From an uncultured Collinsella sp. (GTDB lineage Bacteria; Actinomycetota; Coriobacteriia; Coriobacteriales; Coriobacteriaceae): a stretch of 13,427 nt of DNA. Below the pieces are notes generated by a model. It had not been told where the DNA came from. It searched no databases and saw only the letters and a program-made list of their open reading frames with translations. Position numbers and translations under genes: made by a program. Positions within the stretch are counted from its first letter, which is position 1. Every line of letters begins with the position of its first letter. The DNA is taken from contig USCN01000016.1 of NCBI GenBank assembly GCA_900553165.1, positions 1 through 13,427 on the forward strand, in the 5' to 3' direction. Of the stretch, positions 6,496-13,427 are shown one piece after another.

Positions 6496-8049
6496 TTAGG
6501 CCTCGGTAGCGAGCACGCGGCCCGTCATCTCGGCGGAAGGCTCAATACCAGCCATGGTGAGCATGGTCGGAGCGATATCGGAAAGACGGCCGTCCTCGAT
6601 ACCGGTGAGCTTGGCCTTCTCATCAACGATGATGAACGGCACGCGGTTGGTGGTGTGAGCCGTAAACGGATGCTTGGAGCCGTCGGAAGCAACGTCAAAC
6701 ATGTGATCGGCGTTGCCGTGGTCGGCGGTAATCAGTGCAAAGCCGCCCTTGGCGAGAATCGCCGGGACAACCTTGGACAGGGCATCGTCAACAGCCTCAA
6801 CGGCCTTAACGGCAGCGTCGAAGACACCGGTGTGACCAACCATGTCGCAGTTCGCGAAGTTCACGATGTAGAAATCAGCGCGATCCTCGTTGATGGCGGC
6901 GACGAGCTTCTCGGTAACCTCGGGAGCGCTCATCTCGGGCTGCAGATCGTAGGTAGCAACCTTGGGGGAAGCGACGAGCACGCGCTCCTCGCCCTCCTTG
7001 GGCTCCTCGATGCCACCGTTGAGGAAGAACGTCACGTGGGCGTACTTCTCGGTCTCGGCAGTGTGCAGCTGCTTCAGGCCATTGGCGGCGATAACGTCGG
7101 CCAGGACGTTCTCGGGGAACGTCTTGGGGAAGGCGACCTCGACGTCAAACGTCGGATCATACTCGGTCATCGTCACAAAGTGCGAAAGCTTGATCTGCTC
7201 GCGCTCAAAGCCGTCGAACTCCTTGTCCGTGAACACGCGGGTCATCTGACGAGCACGGTCGGGACGGAAGTTGAAGAAGATGGCCGCGTCGCCCTCGTGA
7301 ATGCCCTCGTTGTGGGCAGCGAAGGGCTCGACGAACTCGTCGCCGCGCGGGTCCTTCTCGTAGTAGGCCTTGATACCGGCAACGGGGTCGGTATCAGCAT
7401 CGGACGCGTTGACCATGACGTCGTAGGCGCGCTGGATGCGCTCCCAACGATTATCGCGGTCCATGGCCCAATAACGGCCCGAGACGGTGGCAACGCGAGC
7501 GTCGCAACCGGTCTCCTCGGAGATCTTAGCCAGGAAAGCGCAGAACTCACTCATGTAACCGGCACCGGACTGCGGGTCAACGTCGCGACCATCCATGAAG
7601 GCGTGGACGCGAACGGTCTTGACACCGTGCTCGGCAGCCATCTTGACCAGAGCCTCGACGTGGTTCATGTGAGAATGAACACCGCCAGGGCTCATAAGGC
7701 CCATGAGGTGGAGAGTCTTACCGTCAGCCTTGACATCGTCCATAGCCTTGACGAAAACCTCGTTCTTGGCGATGGAACCGTCCTTGATGGCATTGTTGAT
7801 GCGCGAAAGCTCCTGGAACACGATGCGGCCGGCACCGATGTTGAGGTGACCCACCTCGGAGTTACCCATCTGGCCGTCGGGAAGGCCCACGTCCTCGCCC
7901 GAAGCACCGAGCGTGGTGTGGGGGTACTTCTCGTACAGGCCATCAAGGAAGGGCGTCTTGGCAGCGGCGACGGCGTTCTCGCCATCGGCCGGAGCAAGGC
8001 CGCAGCCATCCATGATAATCAGGAGTGCAGGAAGATGACGTTGTGCCAT
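6496..8049 (-). CDS. gpmI: 2,3-bisphosphoglycerate-independent phosphoglycerate mutase
   Basis: This enzyme interconverts 3- and 2-phosphoglycerate in cytoplasmic glycolysis through a phosphoserine intermediate, using two Mn2+ ions. It has 517 residues, the normal length (about 510). The N-terminus carries the metal ligand Asp14 in IIMDGCG, and the catalytic Ser64 lies in GLPDGQMGNSEVGHLN. Other family residues are His125 (GGVHSH), Arg155 region (FMDGRD), FRPDRARQ at 261-268, Asp402 and His406 (CDMVGHTG), Asp443-His444 (TADHGNADH) and His465, so both metal sites look complete. The start lies 5 bases after the tpiA stop, with AGGA close upstream, indicating co-transcription. In other actinobacterial clusters secG usually follows tpiA directly; gpmI is an insertion into that order. 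Confidence 0.97.
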   Translation of the reverse strand: MAQRHLPALLIIMDGCGLAPADGENAVAAAKTPFLDGLYEKYPHTTLGASGEDVGLPDGQMGNSEVGHLNIGAGRIVFQELSRINNAIKDGSIAKNEVFVKAMDDVKADGKTLHLMGLMSPGGVHSHMNHVEALVKMAAEHGVKTVRVHAFMDGRDVDPQSGAGYMSEFCAFLAKISEETGCDARVATVSGRYWAMDRDNRWERIQRAYDVMVNASDADTDPVAGIKAYYEKDPRGDEFVEPFAAHNEGIHEGDAAIFFNFRPDRARQMTRVFTDKEFDGFEREQIKLSHFVTMTEYDPTFDVEVAFPKTFPENVLADVIAANGLKQLHTAETEKYAHVTFFLNGGIEEPKEGEERVLVASPKVATYDLQPEMSAPEVTEKLVAAINEDRADFYIVNFANCDMVGHTGVFDAAVKAVEAVDDALSKVVPAILAKGGFALITADHGNADHMFDVASDGSKHPFTAHTTNRVPFIIVDEKAKLTGIEDGRLSDIAPTMLTMAGIEPSAEMTGRVLATEA

Positions 8050-8054
8050 ATGTC

Positions 8055-8822
8055 CTACTCGCCTGCCTTGACGACCATAGAGGCGAAGTCGGCAGCCTTG
8101 AGCGAAGCGCCGCCCACGAGGGCGCCGTCAACGTCGGGCTTGGCGACGAGCTCGGCGATGTTGCCGGGCTTGGCGGAACCGCCATACAGCACGCGGATGC
8201 CGTTAGCGAGCTCCTCGCCGAACATCTCCTTGAGGGTCTCACGGATAGCACCGCAGACCTCCTGAGCGTCCTCGGCGGTAGCGGTCTTGCCGGTGCCGAT
8301 GGCCCAGATGGGCTCGTAGGCGACGACGACCTGCTTGGGGCAGGTGATCTCAAGACCAGCAAGGCCAGCCTTGACCTGGTTCACGACGTGCTCGACATAG
8401 GTGCCAGCCTCGCGGACCTCGAGGGACTCGCCGCAGCAGAAGACGGGAACAAGGCCGGCGGCAACGAGAGCCTTAGCCTTCTTGTTCTGGTCCTCGTCGG
8501 TCTCGTGGAAGTAGTCGCGACGCTCGGAGTGACCGATGATGCAGTAGGTGCAGCCAGCGGACTTGAGCATGTCGCAAGAGGACTCACCGGTGAAGGCACC
8601 CTTGGCCTCCCAGTACACGTTCTGTGCACCGAGGGCAATGGGGGCAGCCTGAATACGGTCATGAACCGTGGTGATGTCGATGGTCGGAGGGCAGACGAGC
8701 ACCTCGACGCCGGCCGGAACCTCGGGCAGAGCCTGAGCCAGCTCGTCGGCGAGCTTGGCGGCCTCGGCGACGTCGTTGTTCATCTTCCAGTTACCAGCGA
8801 TAAGAAGGGTGCGATTAGGCAT
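8055..8822 (-). CDS. tpiA: Triose-phosphate isomerase
   Basis: This enzyme interconverts dihydroxyacetone phosphate and glyceraldehyde 3-phosphate, 255 residues, a single TIM barrel. The substrate-binding Lys13 is in GNWKMN, the electrophile His98 in IIGHSERR and the catalytic base Glu170 in VVAYEPIWAIGTGKT, the latter carrying the flexible loop 6. The C-terminal phosphate-binding YGGSAKPGN and GALVGGASL are present. The frame opens earlier, but ATG at 8822 is chosen because the family begins right there (MPNRTLLIAGNWK) and GGAGG lies 9 bases upstream. This start overlaps the end of pgk by 8 bases, which suggests translational coupling. Confidence 0.97.
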   Translation of the reverse strand: MPNRTLLIAGNWKMNNDVAEAAKLADELAQALPEVPAGVEVLVCPPTIDITTVHDRIQAAPIALGAQNVYWEAKGAFTGESSCDMLKSAGCTYCIIGHSERRDYFHETDEDQNKKAKALVAAGLVPVFCCGESLEVREAGTYVEHVVNQVKAGLAGLEITCPKQVVVAYEPIWAIGTGKTATAEDAQEVCGAIRETLKEMFGEELANGIRVLYGGSAKPGNIAELVAKPDVDGALVGGASLKAADFASMVVKAGE

Positions 8823-10005
8823 CGAGAAGCGCCTCCACTCCGGGCAGGGCCTTACCCTCGACGAGCTCCATGGAAGCGCCACCACCGGTGGAGATCCAGC
8901 TCATCTTGTCGGCCAGGTTGAACTTGTTGACCGCTGCCACGGAGTCGCCACCGCCGATGATCGAGGTGCAGTCGGCATCGGCGACAGCCTCGGCGATAGC
9001 CTGGGTGCCGTGAGCGAAGTTGTCGAACTCGAAGACGCCCATGGGACCATTCCAGAACACAGTCTTGGCGCCCTTGACGGCCTCGGCGTAAAGCTCCTCG
9101 GTCTTGGGGCCGATGTCCATACCCTCACGATCGTCGGGGATAGCGTCGGAAGCGACAACCTCGGGGACAGCGTCCTCGCCAAAGTGATCGGCAACGCGGT
9201 TGTCGATGGGGAGCAGGATCTTGACGCCCTTCTCCTCGGCCTTCTTGAGCATCTCGCCAGCGCGCTCGACCCAGTCCTCTTCCTTGAGGGACTGACCGAC
9301 GGACAGGCCCTGAGCCAGGAAGAAGGTGTAGGCCATACCGCCACCGATGATCAGGGTGTCAGCAGAGTCGATGAGGTGATCGAGAACGCCGATCTTGGAG
9401 GAAACCTTGGAACCGCCGACGATGGCGACGAAGGGGCGCTCGGGCTCGGCGAAGATGCCGGTCAGCGTGTCGACCTCCTTCTCGAGCAGGAAGCCGGCGA
9501 CGGCAGGCAGGTAAGCGGCGGGGCCCACGACGGAACCCTGGGCGCGGTGAGCGGTGCCGAAGGCATCGAGAACGAAGACGTCACCATAGGAAGCGAGCTT
9601 CTTGGCGATCTCGGGATCGTTCTTCTTCTCACGCTTATCGAAGCGGACGTTCTCGAGAACGAGGACCTTGCCCGGCTCGACGGCGGCAACAGCCTCAGCA
9701 GCCTTCTCGCCGTAGGTGTCGGCGACAAAGGCAACGTCGAGACCAGAGAGCTCGGCGAGCTTCTTGGCGACAGGCTCAAGGGAGAGCTCGGGCTGGAAGC
9801 CGGTGCCCTCGGGACGGCCGAGGTGGCTCATGAGGATGACGCGAGCGTTGTGCTCAACGAGATAGTTGATGGTGGGCAGGGCAGCCTTGATACGGGTGGT
9901 GTCGCCAACGACGCCATCCTTGATAGGCACGTTGAAGTCAACGCGGACGAGAACGCGCTTGCCGTCGACATCGATGTCGCGAACGGTCTTCTTGGTAAAG
10001 GCCAT
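8815..10005 (-). CDS. pgk: Phosphoglycerate kinase
   Basis: This enzyme transfers phosphate from 1,3-bisphosphoglycerate to ADP, the first ATP-forming step of glycolysis, 396 residues (usual 390-415). The N-terminal phosphoglycerate-binding domain shows RVDFNVP at 21-27 and SHLGRP at 60-65. The C-terminal nucleotide domain shows FVAIVGGSKVSSKI, GGGMAYTF, WNGPMGVFE, GGGDS at 351-355 and STGGGA at 372-377. ATG at 10005 is preferred to an in-frame ATG at 10041, because homologues begin at MAFTKKTV and the longer form would add 12 residues encoded in the leader. It is preceded by the gap terminator, so its transcription relies on read-through or a promoter I cannot clearly identify. Confidence 0.97.
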   Translation of the reverse strand: MAFTKKTVRDIDVDGKRVLVRVDFNVPIKDGVVGDTTRIKAALPTINYLVEHNARVILMSHLGRPEGTGFQPELSLEPVAKKLAELSGLDVAFVADTYGEKAAEAVAAVEPGKVLVLENVRFDKREKKNDPEIAKKLASYGDVFVLDAFGTAHRAQGSVVGPAAYLPAVAGFLLEKEVDTLTGIFAEPERPFVAIVGGSKVSSKIGVLDHLIDSADTLIIGGGMAYTFFLAQGLSVGQSLKEEDWVERAGEMLKKAEEKGVKILLPIDNRVADHFGEDAVPEVVASDAIPDDREGMDIGPKTEELYAEAVKGAKTVFWNGPMGVFEFDNFAHGTQAIAEAVADADCTSIIGGGDSVAAVNKFNLADKMSWISTGGGASMELVEGKALPGVEALLDA

Positions 10006-10028
10006 GTTTGCTTCTACCTTTCGTACGT

Positions 10029-10051
10029 GTCTGCCTCCCATTACGGCAGAC
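10029..10051 (-). repeat. Leader hairpin upstream of pgk
   Basis: GTCTGCC (10029-10035) and GGCAGAC (10045-10051) form a 7-base stem with a 9-base loop between the gap terminator and the pgk start. It has no U-tract, so it is not a terminator. It could protect a processed pgk message at its 5' end or be a protein-binding site; both are guesses. Confidence 0.4.
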
Positions 10052-10061
10052 GATTTCTTAT

Positions 10062-10108
10062 AAAAAGGGCGCGACCCTAGGGTGTAAGCCCTATAAGGCC
10101 GCGCCCTT
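10062..10108 (-). terminator. Intrinsic terminator of gap
   Basis: Outer stem AAGGGCGCG (10065-10073) pairs with CGCGCCCTT (10100-10108), and the enclosed loop contains a smaller TAGGG/CCCTA stem. On the minus strand a run of T follows (TTTTTATAAG). It lies about 40 bases after the gap stop and about 60 bases before pgk. The long loop may make termination partial, which would give more gap than pgk message. Confidence 0.8.
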
Positions 10109-10145
10109 CTTTAGACGCTCAACGAGCTATTCGCTAAAAGCTAAA

Positions 10146-11171
10146 TTAAGCAACGAACTTCTCGAAGTACTTGATGGTGCGGACCATCTGAGAGGTGTAG
10201 GAGTTCTCGTTGTCGTACCAAGAGGTGACCTGAACGAGGGTCTGACCGTTGCCGAGGTCAGAGCACATGGTCTGAGTGGCGTCGAAGATGGAGCCGTGGG
10301 TCTCGCCGATGATGTCGGTGGAGACGATGTCGTCCTCGTTGTAGCCGAAGGTCTCGGAGATGGTGGCAGCGTAGGCCTTCATAGCGGCGTTGACCTCGTC
10401 GACGGTGACCTTCTTGTCAACGACAGCGTAGAGGTTGGTGATGGAGCCGGTCGGCGTCGGGACGCGCTGGGCGGCACCGATGAGCTTACCGTTGAGCTCG
10501 GGGAGAACCAGGCCGATAGCCTTGGCAGCACCGGTGGTGTTGGGGACGATGTTAACGGCGCAGGCGCGGCTACGACGCTTGTTGCCCTTGCGCTGCGGGC
10601 CGTCGAGCGGCATCTGGTCGCCAGTCCAGGCGTGAATGGTGGTCATGATGCCGGACACGATGGGAGCGAAGTCGTTCAGACCCTTGGCCATCGGGGCGAG
10701 GCAGTTGGTGGTGCAGGAAGCAGCGGAGATGATGTTGTCCTCAGCGGTCAGCGTCTCATGGTTGACGTTGTACACGATGGTGGGCAGATCGCTGCCAGCC
10801 GGAGCGGAGATGACGACCTTCTTGGCGCCAGCGTTGATGTGGGCCTGAGCCTTAGCCTTGCTGGTGTAGAAGCCGGTGCACTCGAGAACGACGTCAACGT
10901 CGAGGTCGCCCCAAGGCAGGTTGTTGGCGTCGGCCTCCTTGTAGATCTTGATCTCCTTGCCGTCAACGGTGATGGAATCCTCGCCAGCAACGACCTCGTG
11001 ATCGCGAGCGTAGTTGCCCTGCGTGGAGTCGTACTTCAGCAGGTAAGCGAGCATATCGGGAGAGGTGAGGTCGTTGATAGCGACGATCTCGGAGCCCTCA
11101 TGACCGAACATCTGACGGAAAGCCAGACGACCGATGCGACCGAAGCCGTTAATAGCAACCTTTACTGCCAT
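10146..11171 (-). CDS. gap: Glyceraldehyde-3-phosphate dehydrogenase, type I
   Basis: This enzyme oxidises and phosphorylates glyceraldehyde 3-phosphate with NAD+, 341 residues. The N-terminal Rossmann motif is [13 protein letters not shown] at residues 7-19. The catalytic Cys153 is in [12 protein letters not shown] and its partner His180 in [25 protein letters not shown] and the C-terminal [20 protein letters not shown] complete the catalytic domain. Asn33-Asp34 after the second strand fits NAD rather than NADP use, though this is only suggestive. ATG at 11171 has AAAGGAGA 6 bases upstream; the frame stays open for 34 more codons upstream, but these do not resemble the family. It follows whiA after an AT-rich regulatory gap and ends at its own terminator. 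Confidence 0.97.
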   Translation of the reverse strand: MAVKVAINGFGRIGRLAFRQMFGHEGSEIVAINDLTSPDMLAYLLKYDSTQGNYARDHEVVAGEDSITVDGKEIKIYKEADANNLPWGDLDVDVVLECTGFYTSKAKAQAHINAGAKKVVISAPAGSDLPTIVYNVNHETLTAEDNIISAASCTTNCLAPMAKGLNDFAPIVSGIMTTIHAWTGDQMPLDGPQRKGNKRRSRACAVNIVPNTTGAAKAIGLVLPELNGKLIGAAQRVPTPTGSITNLYAVVDKKVTVDEVNAAMKAYAATISETFGYNEDDIVSTDIIGETHGSIFDATQTMCSDLGNGQTLVQVTSWYDNENSYTSQMVRTIKYFEKFVA

Positions 11172-11243
11172 TGTGTCTCCTTTCGTAAGGCCCCCGCGAG
11201 CTACAGCGCCCGCCGTTGAGGCCCACAAACTAACCACTCGCCT

Positions 11244-11273
11244 AATATACCTTTTTTTTGACTTGAATTTCAC
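11244..11273 (-). promoter_or_regulatory. Putative gap promoter
   Basis: On the minus strand GTGAAA (11268-11273) and TATATT (11244-11249) are separated by 18 bases that include an A8 tract. Transcription would begin near 11237, giving a leader of about 65 bases with the gap ribosome binding site. The segment is clearly AT-rich against GC-rich surroundings. An imperfect inverted repeat covers the -35 box. Confidence 0.5.
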
Positions 11274-11289
11274 GAGAATGCTCGAAATT
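11266..11289. promoter_or_regulatory. Imperfect inverted repeat over the gap -35 region
   Basis: AATTTCACGAG (11266-11276) and CTCGAAATT (11281-11289) are inverted copies apart from a two-base insertion (AC) in the left arm, with a 4-base centre. It overlaps the -35 box, a position expected for a repressor site. The regulator is unknown. Confidence 0.35.
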
Positions 11290-11305
11290 GAAAATCAAAT
11301 TTACG

Positions 11306-11319
11306 TTAAAACGTTTTAA
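11306..11319. promoter_or_regulatory. Perfect 14-base palindrome with central CG upstream of gap (LacI/CcpA-like operator)
   Basis: TTAAAACGTTTTAA is a perfect palindrome. A/T-rich arms around a central CG are typical of LacI-family sites, including catabolite-response elements. Its centre lies about 75 bases upstream of the inferred gap start point and about 50 bases after the whiA stop. Position suggests activation, or repression by looping; neither can be told from sequence. Confidence 0.45.
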
Positions 11320-11364
11320 AGACTAAAATAGCAGTTAAATCCATATATAAGTCGATACTTCAAA

Positions 11365-12294
11365 CTACCTGTTTGCTTCAATGAGCTTTTCAAGCCGTAA
11401 AACACGATGGTAGAGGGCCGACTTCGACAAGGGAGGGTCAGCCATCTCCCCCAAATCACGCAGTGACAGATCGGGGTAGCGCTCGCGCAGGTCGCAAAAG
11501 ACCGCCAAGGCATCCGGAAGCGCATCGCGAAGGCCACGCTGCTCGAGCTCATCGATCAACGCAAGCTGATGCTGGGCGGCACCGGCGCTTCTGGTCTGGT
11601 TGGCGAGCTCGGCGTTCACGCGACGGTTTACGTCGTTCTTAACCAATTTGACCGCGCGCGCTTCCTCGATCTCGGCAACGCTGCGCTTGGCGCCGACCAG
11701 CTTTAGGAGCTGCTCGATCTCCTCGGCGCTCTTAATGTACACGGCATATGACCCCCGCCGCGCATTAACACGAGCATGGACCCCAATCTGCTCCAACAGA
11801 TCGCAAAGCCCCTTGGCATATTGCTCGCCCTGCACCGCGATCTCCAAATGAAAATCGCCGCGTGGATCGGCCACGAAGCCGCCCGCGATGAGCGCGCCGC
11901 GGATATAGGCAAGCCTGCAGCAGGGACGGGCAACGATATGTCGGGGCACGCCGGCGACAAGTCCTCCCCTGCGGTCGAGGATGCCCAGCAGCACCAGAGC
12001 CTTATCCAGGTCTGGCTGATCAGGCAAGGTGATGAGGTAGTTTCGAACCTTATGCAATACAGATTTACGAACGGTGAATTCCGTTTTGAGCTTAAGGATG
12101 CGATGCGTCAGTGTGATCATCGTGCGCGCGACGGCGCCCGTCTCGGTCGCGACCGTCAAACGATACCGCCCGGAGCCGGCCAGCGAAAGTGTACCGCTCA
12201 CACGCGTCAGGGCGGCAAGCGTCGACAAATCGCAGTATTCACATTCGGGTTCGCAGCGCGCGAGTTCGTCACGCACCTCGGCGGTAAACGACAT
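11365..12294 (-). CDS. whiA: DNA-binding protein WhiA
   Basis: WhiA is a conserved Gram-positive DNA-binding protein; in Streptomyces it is a sporulation regulator, and in Bacillus it affects division and chromosome segregation. It has 309 residues. The N-terminus (MSFTAEVRDELARCEP) and the following region up to about residue 215 match the WhiA N-terminal and degenerate LAGLIDADG homing-endonuclease-like domain (IRGALIAGGFVADPRGDFHLEIA). The C-terminal helix-turn-helix is at about 275-303 (SLRDLGEMADPPLSKSALYHRV). The gene starts 6 bases after the rapZ stop with only a weak AGG site, so translation is probably coupled to rapZ. No obvious terminator follows, so read-through into gap is possible. 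Two Cys pairs near the N-terminus (CEPECEYC) are notable; their role is unknown. Confidence 0.95.
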   Translation of the reverse strand: MSFTAEVRDELARCEPECEYCDLSTLAALTRVSGTLSLAGSGRYRLTVATETGAVARTMITLTHRILKLKTEFTVRKSVLHKVRNYLITLPDQPDLDKALVLLGILDRRGGLVAGVPRHIVARPCCRLAYIRGALIAGGFVADPRGDFHLEIAVQGEQYAKGLCDLLEQIGVHARVNARRGSYAVYIKSAEEIEQLLKLVGAKRSVAEIEEARAVKLVKNDVNRRVNAELANQTRSAGAAQHQLALIDELEQRGLRDALPDALAVFCDLRERYPDLSLRDLGEMADPPLSKSALYHRVLRLEKLIEANR

Positions 12295-12300
12295 GCAGGC

Positions 12301-13203
12301 CTATGCTTTCGTGTTGGCGCGCGACAGGTCGCGGTGGGAAATGCTCACGTGATATTGAGCGCCTTCCAAATAACGTGCCGTGGCCTCGGCGATGGCAACG
12401 CTGCGGTGTTGACCGCCCGTGCAGCCGATGGCAATAGAAAGCTGTGGCTTGCCCTCCGCGATATAGCCCGGCATCACCGTATCGAGCAGCTGCGTCCAAG
12501 CTTTCCAGAACTCCTGGGTCTTGGGATGGTCCAGAACAAAGTCGGAGACCTTCTTATCGAGACCGGTCATGGTGCGCATCTCGGGATCGTAGAACGGATT
12601 GGGCAGGAAGCGAACGTCGATCATAATGTCCGCCTCAACGGGCATACCGTGCTTAAAGCCAAACGAGAACACGTGAACGTCCATGAGCTGCTGGTCGGAC
12701 AACTCGGAGAACGCCATGCGCAATTTGTTGCGCAGGGCAGAGGTACGCAGGCGGCTCGTGTCGATGATCATATCGGCTCGGTCGCGCACACCCTGCAGCT
12801 GCAGGCGCTCGCGCTGAATCGCATCGGCCGTAGTCTCCCCCGGCTTGGCAATGGGATGGCGGCGGCGGTTTTCGCTATAACGACGGATCAGCACCTCGTC
12901 AGAGGCCTCGAGAAACACGATGTCACAGCTCATCTCGCGCTCCTCGAGTGCGGCAACGGCATCGAGCAGCTCATCGAACAAGCCCTGGCTGCGCAGGTCA
13001 CAGGTGACGGCGAGATGCCTGCCCACGCCCGTATTGATGCCGACGAGCTCGGCAAGCTGGGCGATGAGACGCGGAGGCAGGTTATCGATGCAAAAATAGC
13101 CCATGTCCTCGAACACGTGCATGGCCTGTGTGCGGCCCGATCCGGACATTCCGGTGATGATGACGATATCGGGGATGCGCTCCGAGCGCTCCGCCGCATC
13201 CAT
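12301..13203 (-). CDS. rapZ: RapZ/YvcJ family nucleotide-binding protein
   Basis: RapZ is known in E. coli as an RNA adaptor that senses glucosamine-6-phosphate and steers decay of the GlmZ small RNA; in Gram-positives the homologue YvcJ is a nucleotide-binding protein with a less clear role. The product has 300 residues. The P-loop is GMSGSGRT at 18-25, with Arg24 where most P-loops have Lys, then EDMGYFCIDNLPP, and the second-domain motifs SFGFKHGMPVEAD, DVRFLPNPFYDPE, IGCTGGQHRSVAIAE and HRDL. ATG 13203 has AAAAGGGAG 5 bases upstream. ATG 13221, six codons earlier, also has GGGAGG 6 bases upstream and cannot be excluded. The gene lies directly before whiA, the usual pairing, but without yvcK between them. 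Confidence 0.93.
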   Translation of the reverse strand: MDAAERSERIPDIVIITGMSGSGRTQAMHVFEDMGYFCIDNLPPRLIAQLAELVGINTGVGRHLAVTCDLRSQGLFDELLDAVAALEEREMSCDIVFLEASDEVLIRRYSENRRRHPIAKPGETTADAIQRERLQLQGVRDRADMIIDTSRLRTSALRNKLRMAFSELSDQQLMDVHVFSFGFKHGMPVEADIMIDVRFLPNPFYDPEMRTMTGLDKKVSDFVLDHPKTQEFWKAWTQLLDTVMPGYIAEGKPQLSIAIGCTGGQHRSVAIAEATARYLEGAQYHVSISHRDLSRANTKA

Positions 13204-13233
13204 GGCATCTCCCTTTTGCATGTGCTGCCTCCC

Positions 13234-13271
13234 GAAAACAAGCGCGGGACCCAGCAACCCGGATCCCGCGC
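13234..13271 (-). terminator. Intrinsic terminator of the nanE-like gene
   Basis: An 8-base stem GCGCGGGA (13242-13249) / TCCCGCGC (13264-13271), with an imperfect inner CC/GG extension, is followed on the minus strand by TTGTTTTC. It lies about 50 bases after the nanE-like stop and only about 20-40 bases upstream of the possible rapZ starts. A -10-like TATACT (13290-13295) lies just upstream without a recognisable -35 box, so this hairpin could also be in the leader of a rapZ message. Confidence 0.75.
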
Positions 13272-13322
13272 GGTCAATTGCCTATATTGAGTATACCGCC
13301 CCGAGCGGATACGAGGCCTGTC

Positions 13323-13427
13323 TTACGCCTCAAGTGCAGCCTTGAACCAACTCGTAATACTCGTGGGGTGCGTGATGGCGGTGCCGACGACAACGGCCCA
13401 GGCGCCAGCATCGATCGCGGCGCGAGC
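13323..13427 (-). CDS. nanE: N-acetylmannosamine-6-phosphate 2-epimerase, C-terminal end only
   Basis: Only the last 34 residues and the TAA stop are in the window; the rest lies beyond the right edge. The sequence AGAWAVVVGTAITHPTSITS followed by WFKAAL matches the end of NanE, a TIM-barrel enzyme that converts ManNAc-6-phosphate to GlcNAc-6-phosphate in sialic acid and ManNAc use. VVGTAIT(x)P is the final phosphate-binding loop of this family. Other TIM-barrel enzymes share a similar loop, but the T-WF ending favours NanE. It is separated from rapZ by a terminator. Its neighbour RapZ belongs to a family linked to amino-sugar sensing, which may be coincidence. Confidence 0.78.
   Translation of the reverse strand, partial: ARAAIDAGAWAVVVGTAITHPTSITSWFKAALEA

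Noticed and set aside
10054..10061. TATAAG just after the gap terminator as the -10 box of a pgk promoter.
   Set aside because: It overlaps the terminator U-tract, and no acceptable -35 box lies 16-18 bases upstream, where the sequence is the terminator stem.
11172..11237. The gap leader as a possible riboswitch.
   Set aside because: It is only about 65 bases and I could not fold a stable conserved-looking structure or recognise any known class.
11251..11258. Run of eight T (A8 on the minus strand) before gap, considered as a terminator tail for plus-strand transcription.
   Set aside because: No GC-rich hairpin precedes it and no plus-strand gene ends there. It is better read as the spacer of the gap promoter.
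11172..11273. Upstream in-frame extension of gap (34 codons).
   Set aside because: It covers the candidate promoter, does not match the conserved GAPDH N-terminus, and a strong ribosome binding site precedes the ATG at 11171.
1..13427. Search for a mobile element, CRISPR array, tRNA/rRNA, defence or toxin-antitoxin system.
   Set aside because: No transposase, integrase, repeat-spacer array, RNA gene or unknown multi-gene cassette was seen. All frames with convincing proteins belong to well-known housekeeping or transport families.

Overview
The window is a gene-dense bacterial chromosome segment in which every gene I can support lies on the minus strand, so transcription runs from high to low coordinates. 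The GC-rich coding sequence, Shine-Dalgarno leaders, the order rapZ-whiA-gap-pgk-tpiA-...-secG typical of Gram-positive and actinobacterial genomes, and the protein sequences suggest a Coriobacteriia-type actinobacterium, most like Collinsella or a relative. This is recognition from memory, not a search.

In transcription order: (1) the C-terminal end of a nanE-like ManNAc-6-phosphate 2-epimerase (13323-13427), closed by a terminator. (2) rapZ and whiA, separated by 6 bases. The yvcK/glmR gene that usually sits between them is absent here. (3) An AT-rich regulatory gap of about 190 bases with palindromes and a candidate promoter. (4) gap, followed by its own terminator. (5) pgk, tpiA and gpmI, tightly packed (pgk and tpiA overlap by 8 bases) and closed by a strong terminator. 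(6) secG, alone, with its own terminator. (7) A complete set of peptide-type ABC transporter genes in the classical order oppA-oppB-oppC-oppD-oppF, the last cut by the left edge.

gap, pgk, tpiA and gpmI encode four consecutive or linked steps of lower glycolysis (triose-phosphate interconversion, glyceraldehyde-3-phosphate to 3-phosphoglycerate, then 2-phosphoglycerate). secG encodes the small SecYEG subunit. rapZ and whiA are regulators. The opp genes encode a lipoprotein receptor, two permeases and two ATPases that would import peptides, which fits a gut-type saccharolytic and amino-acid-using anaerobe.

I found no mobile element, CRISPR array, tRNA, rRNA, toxin or defence gene, and no clearly undescribed system. 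No gene-free stretch exceeds 300 bases; the largest (5786-6076) holds the secG terminator and the oppA promoter region. The points most worth checking are regulatory: a 12-base palindrome over the -35 box of a good oppA promoter, a 14-base LacI-type palindrome upstream of gap, the missing yvcK, and the terminators that split the glycolytic cluster into separately controlled units.
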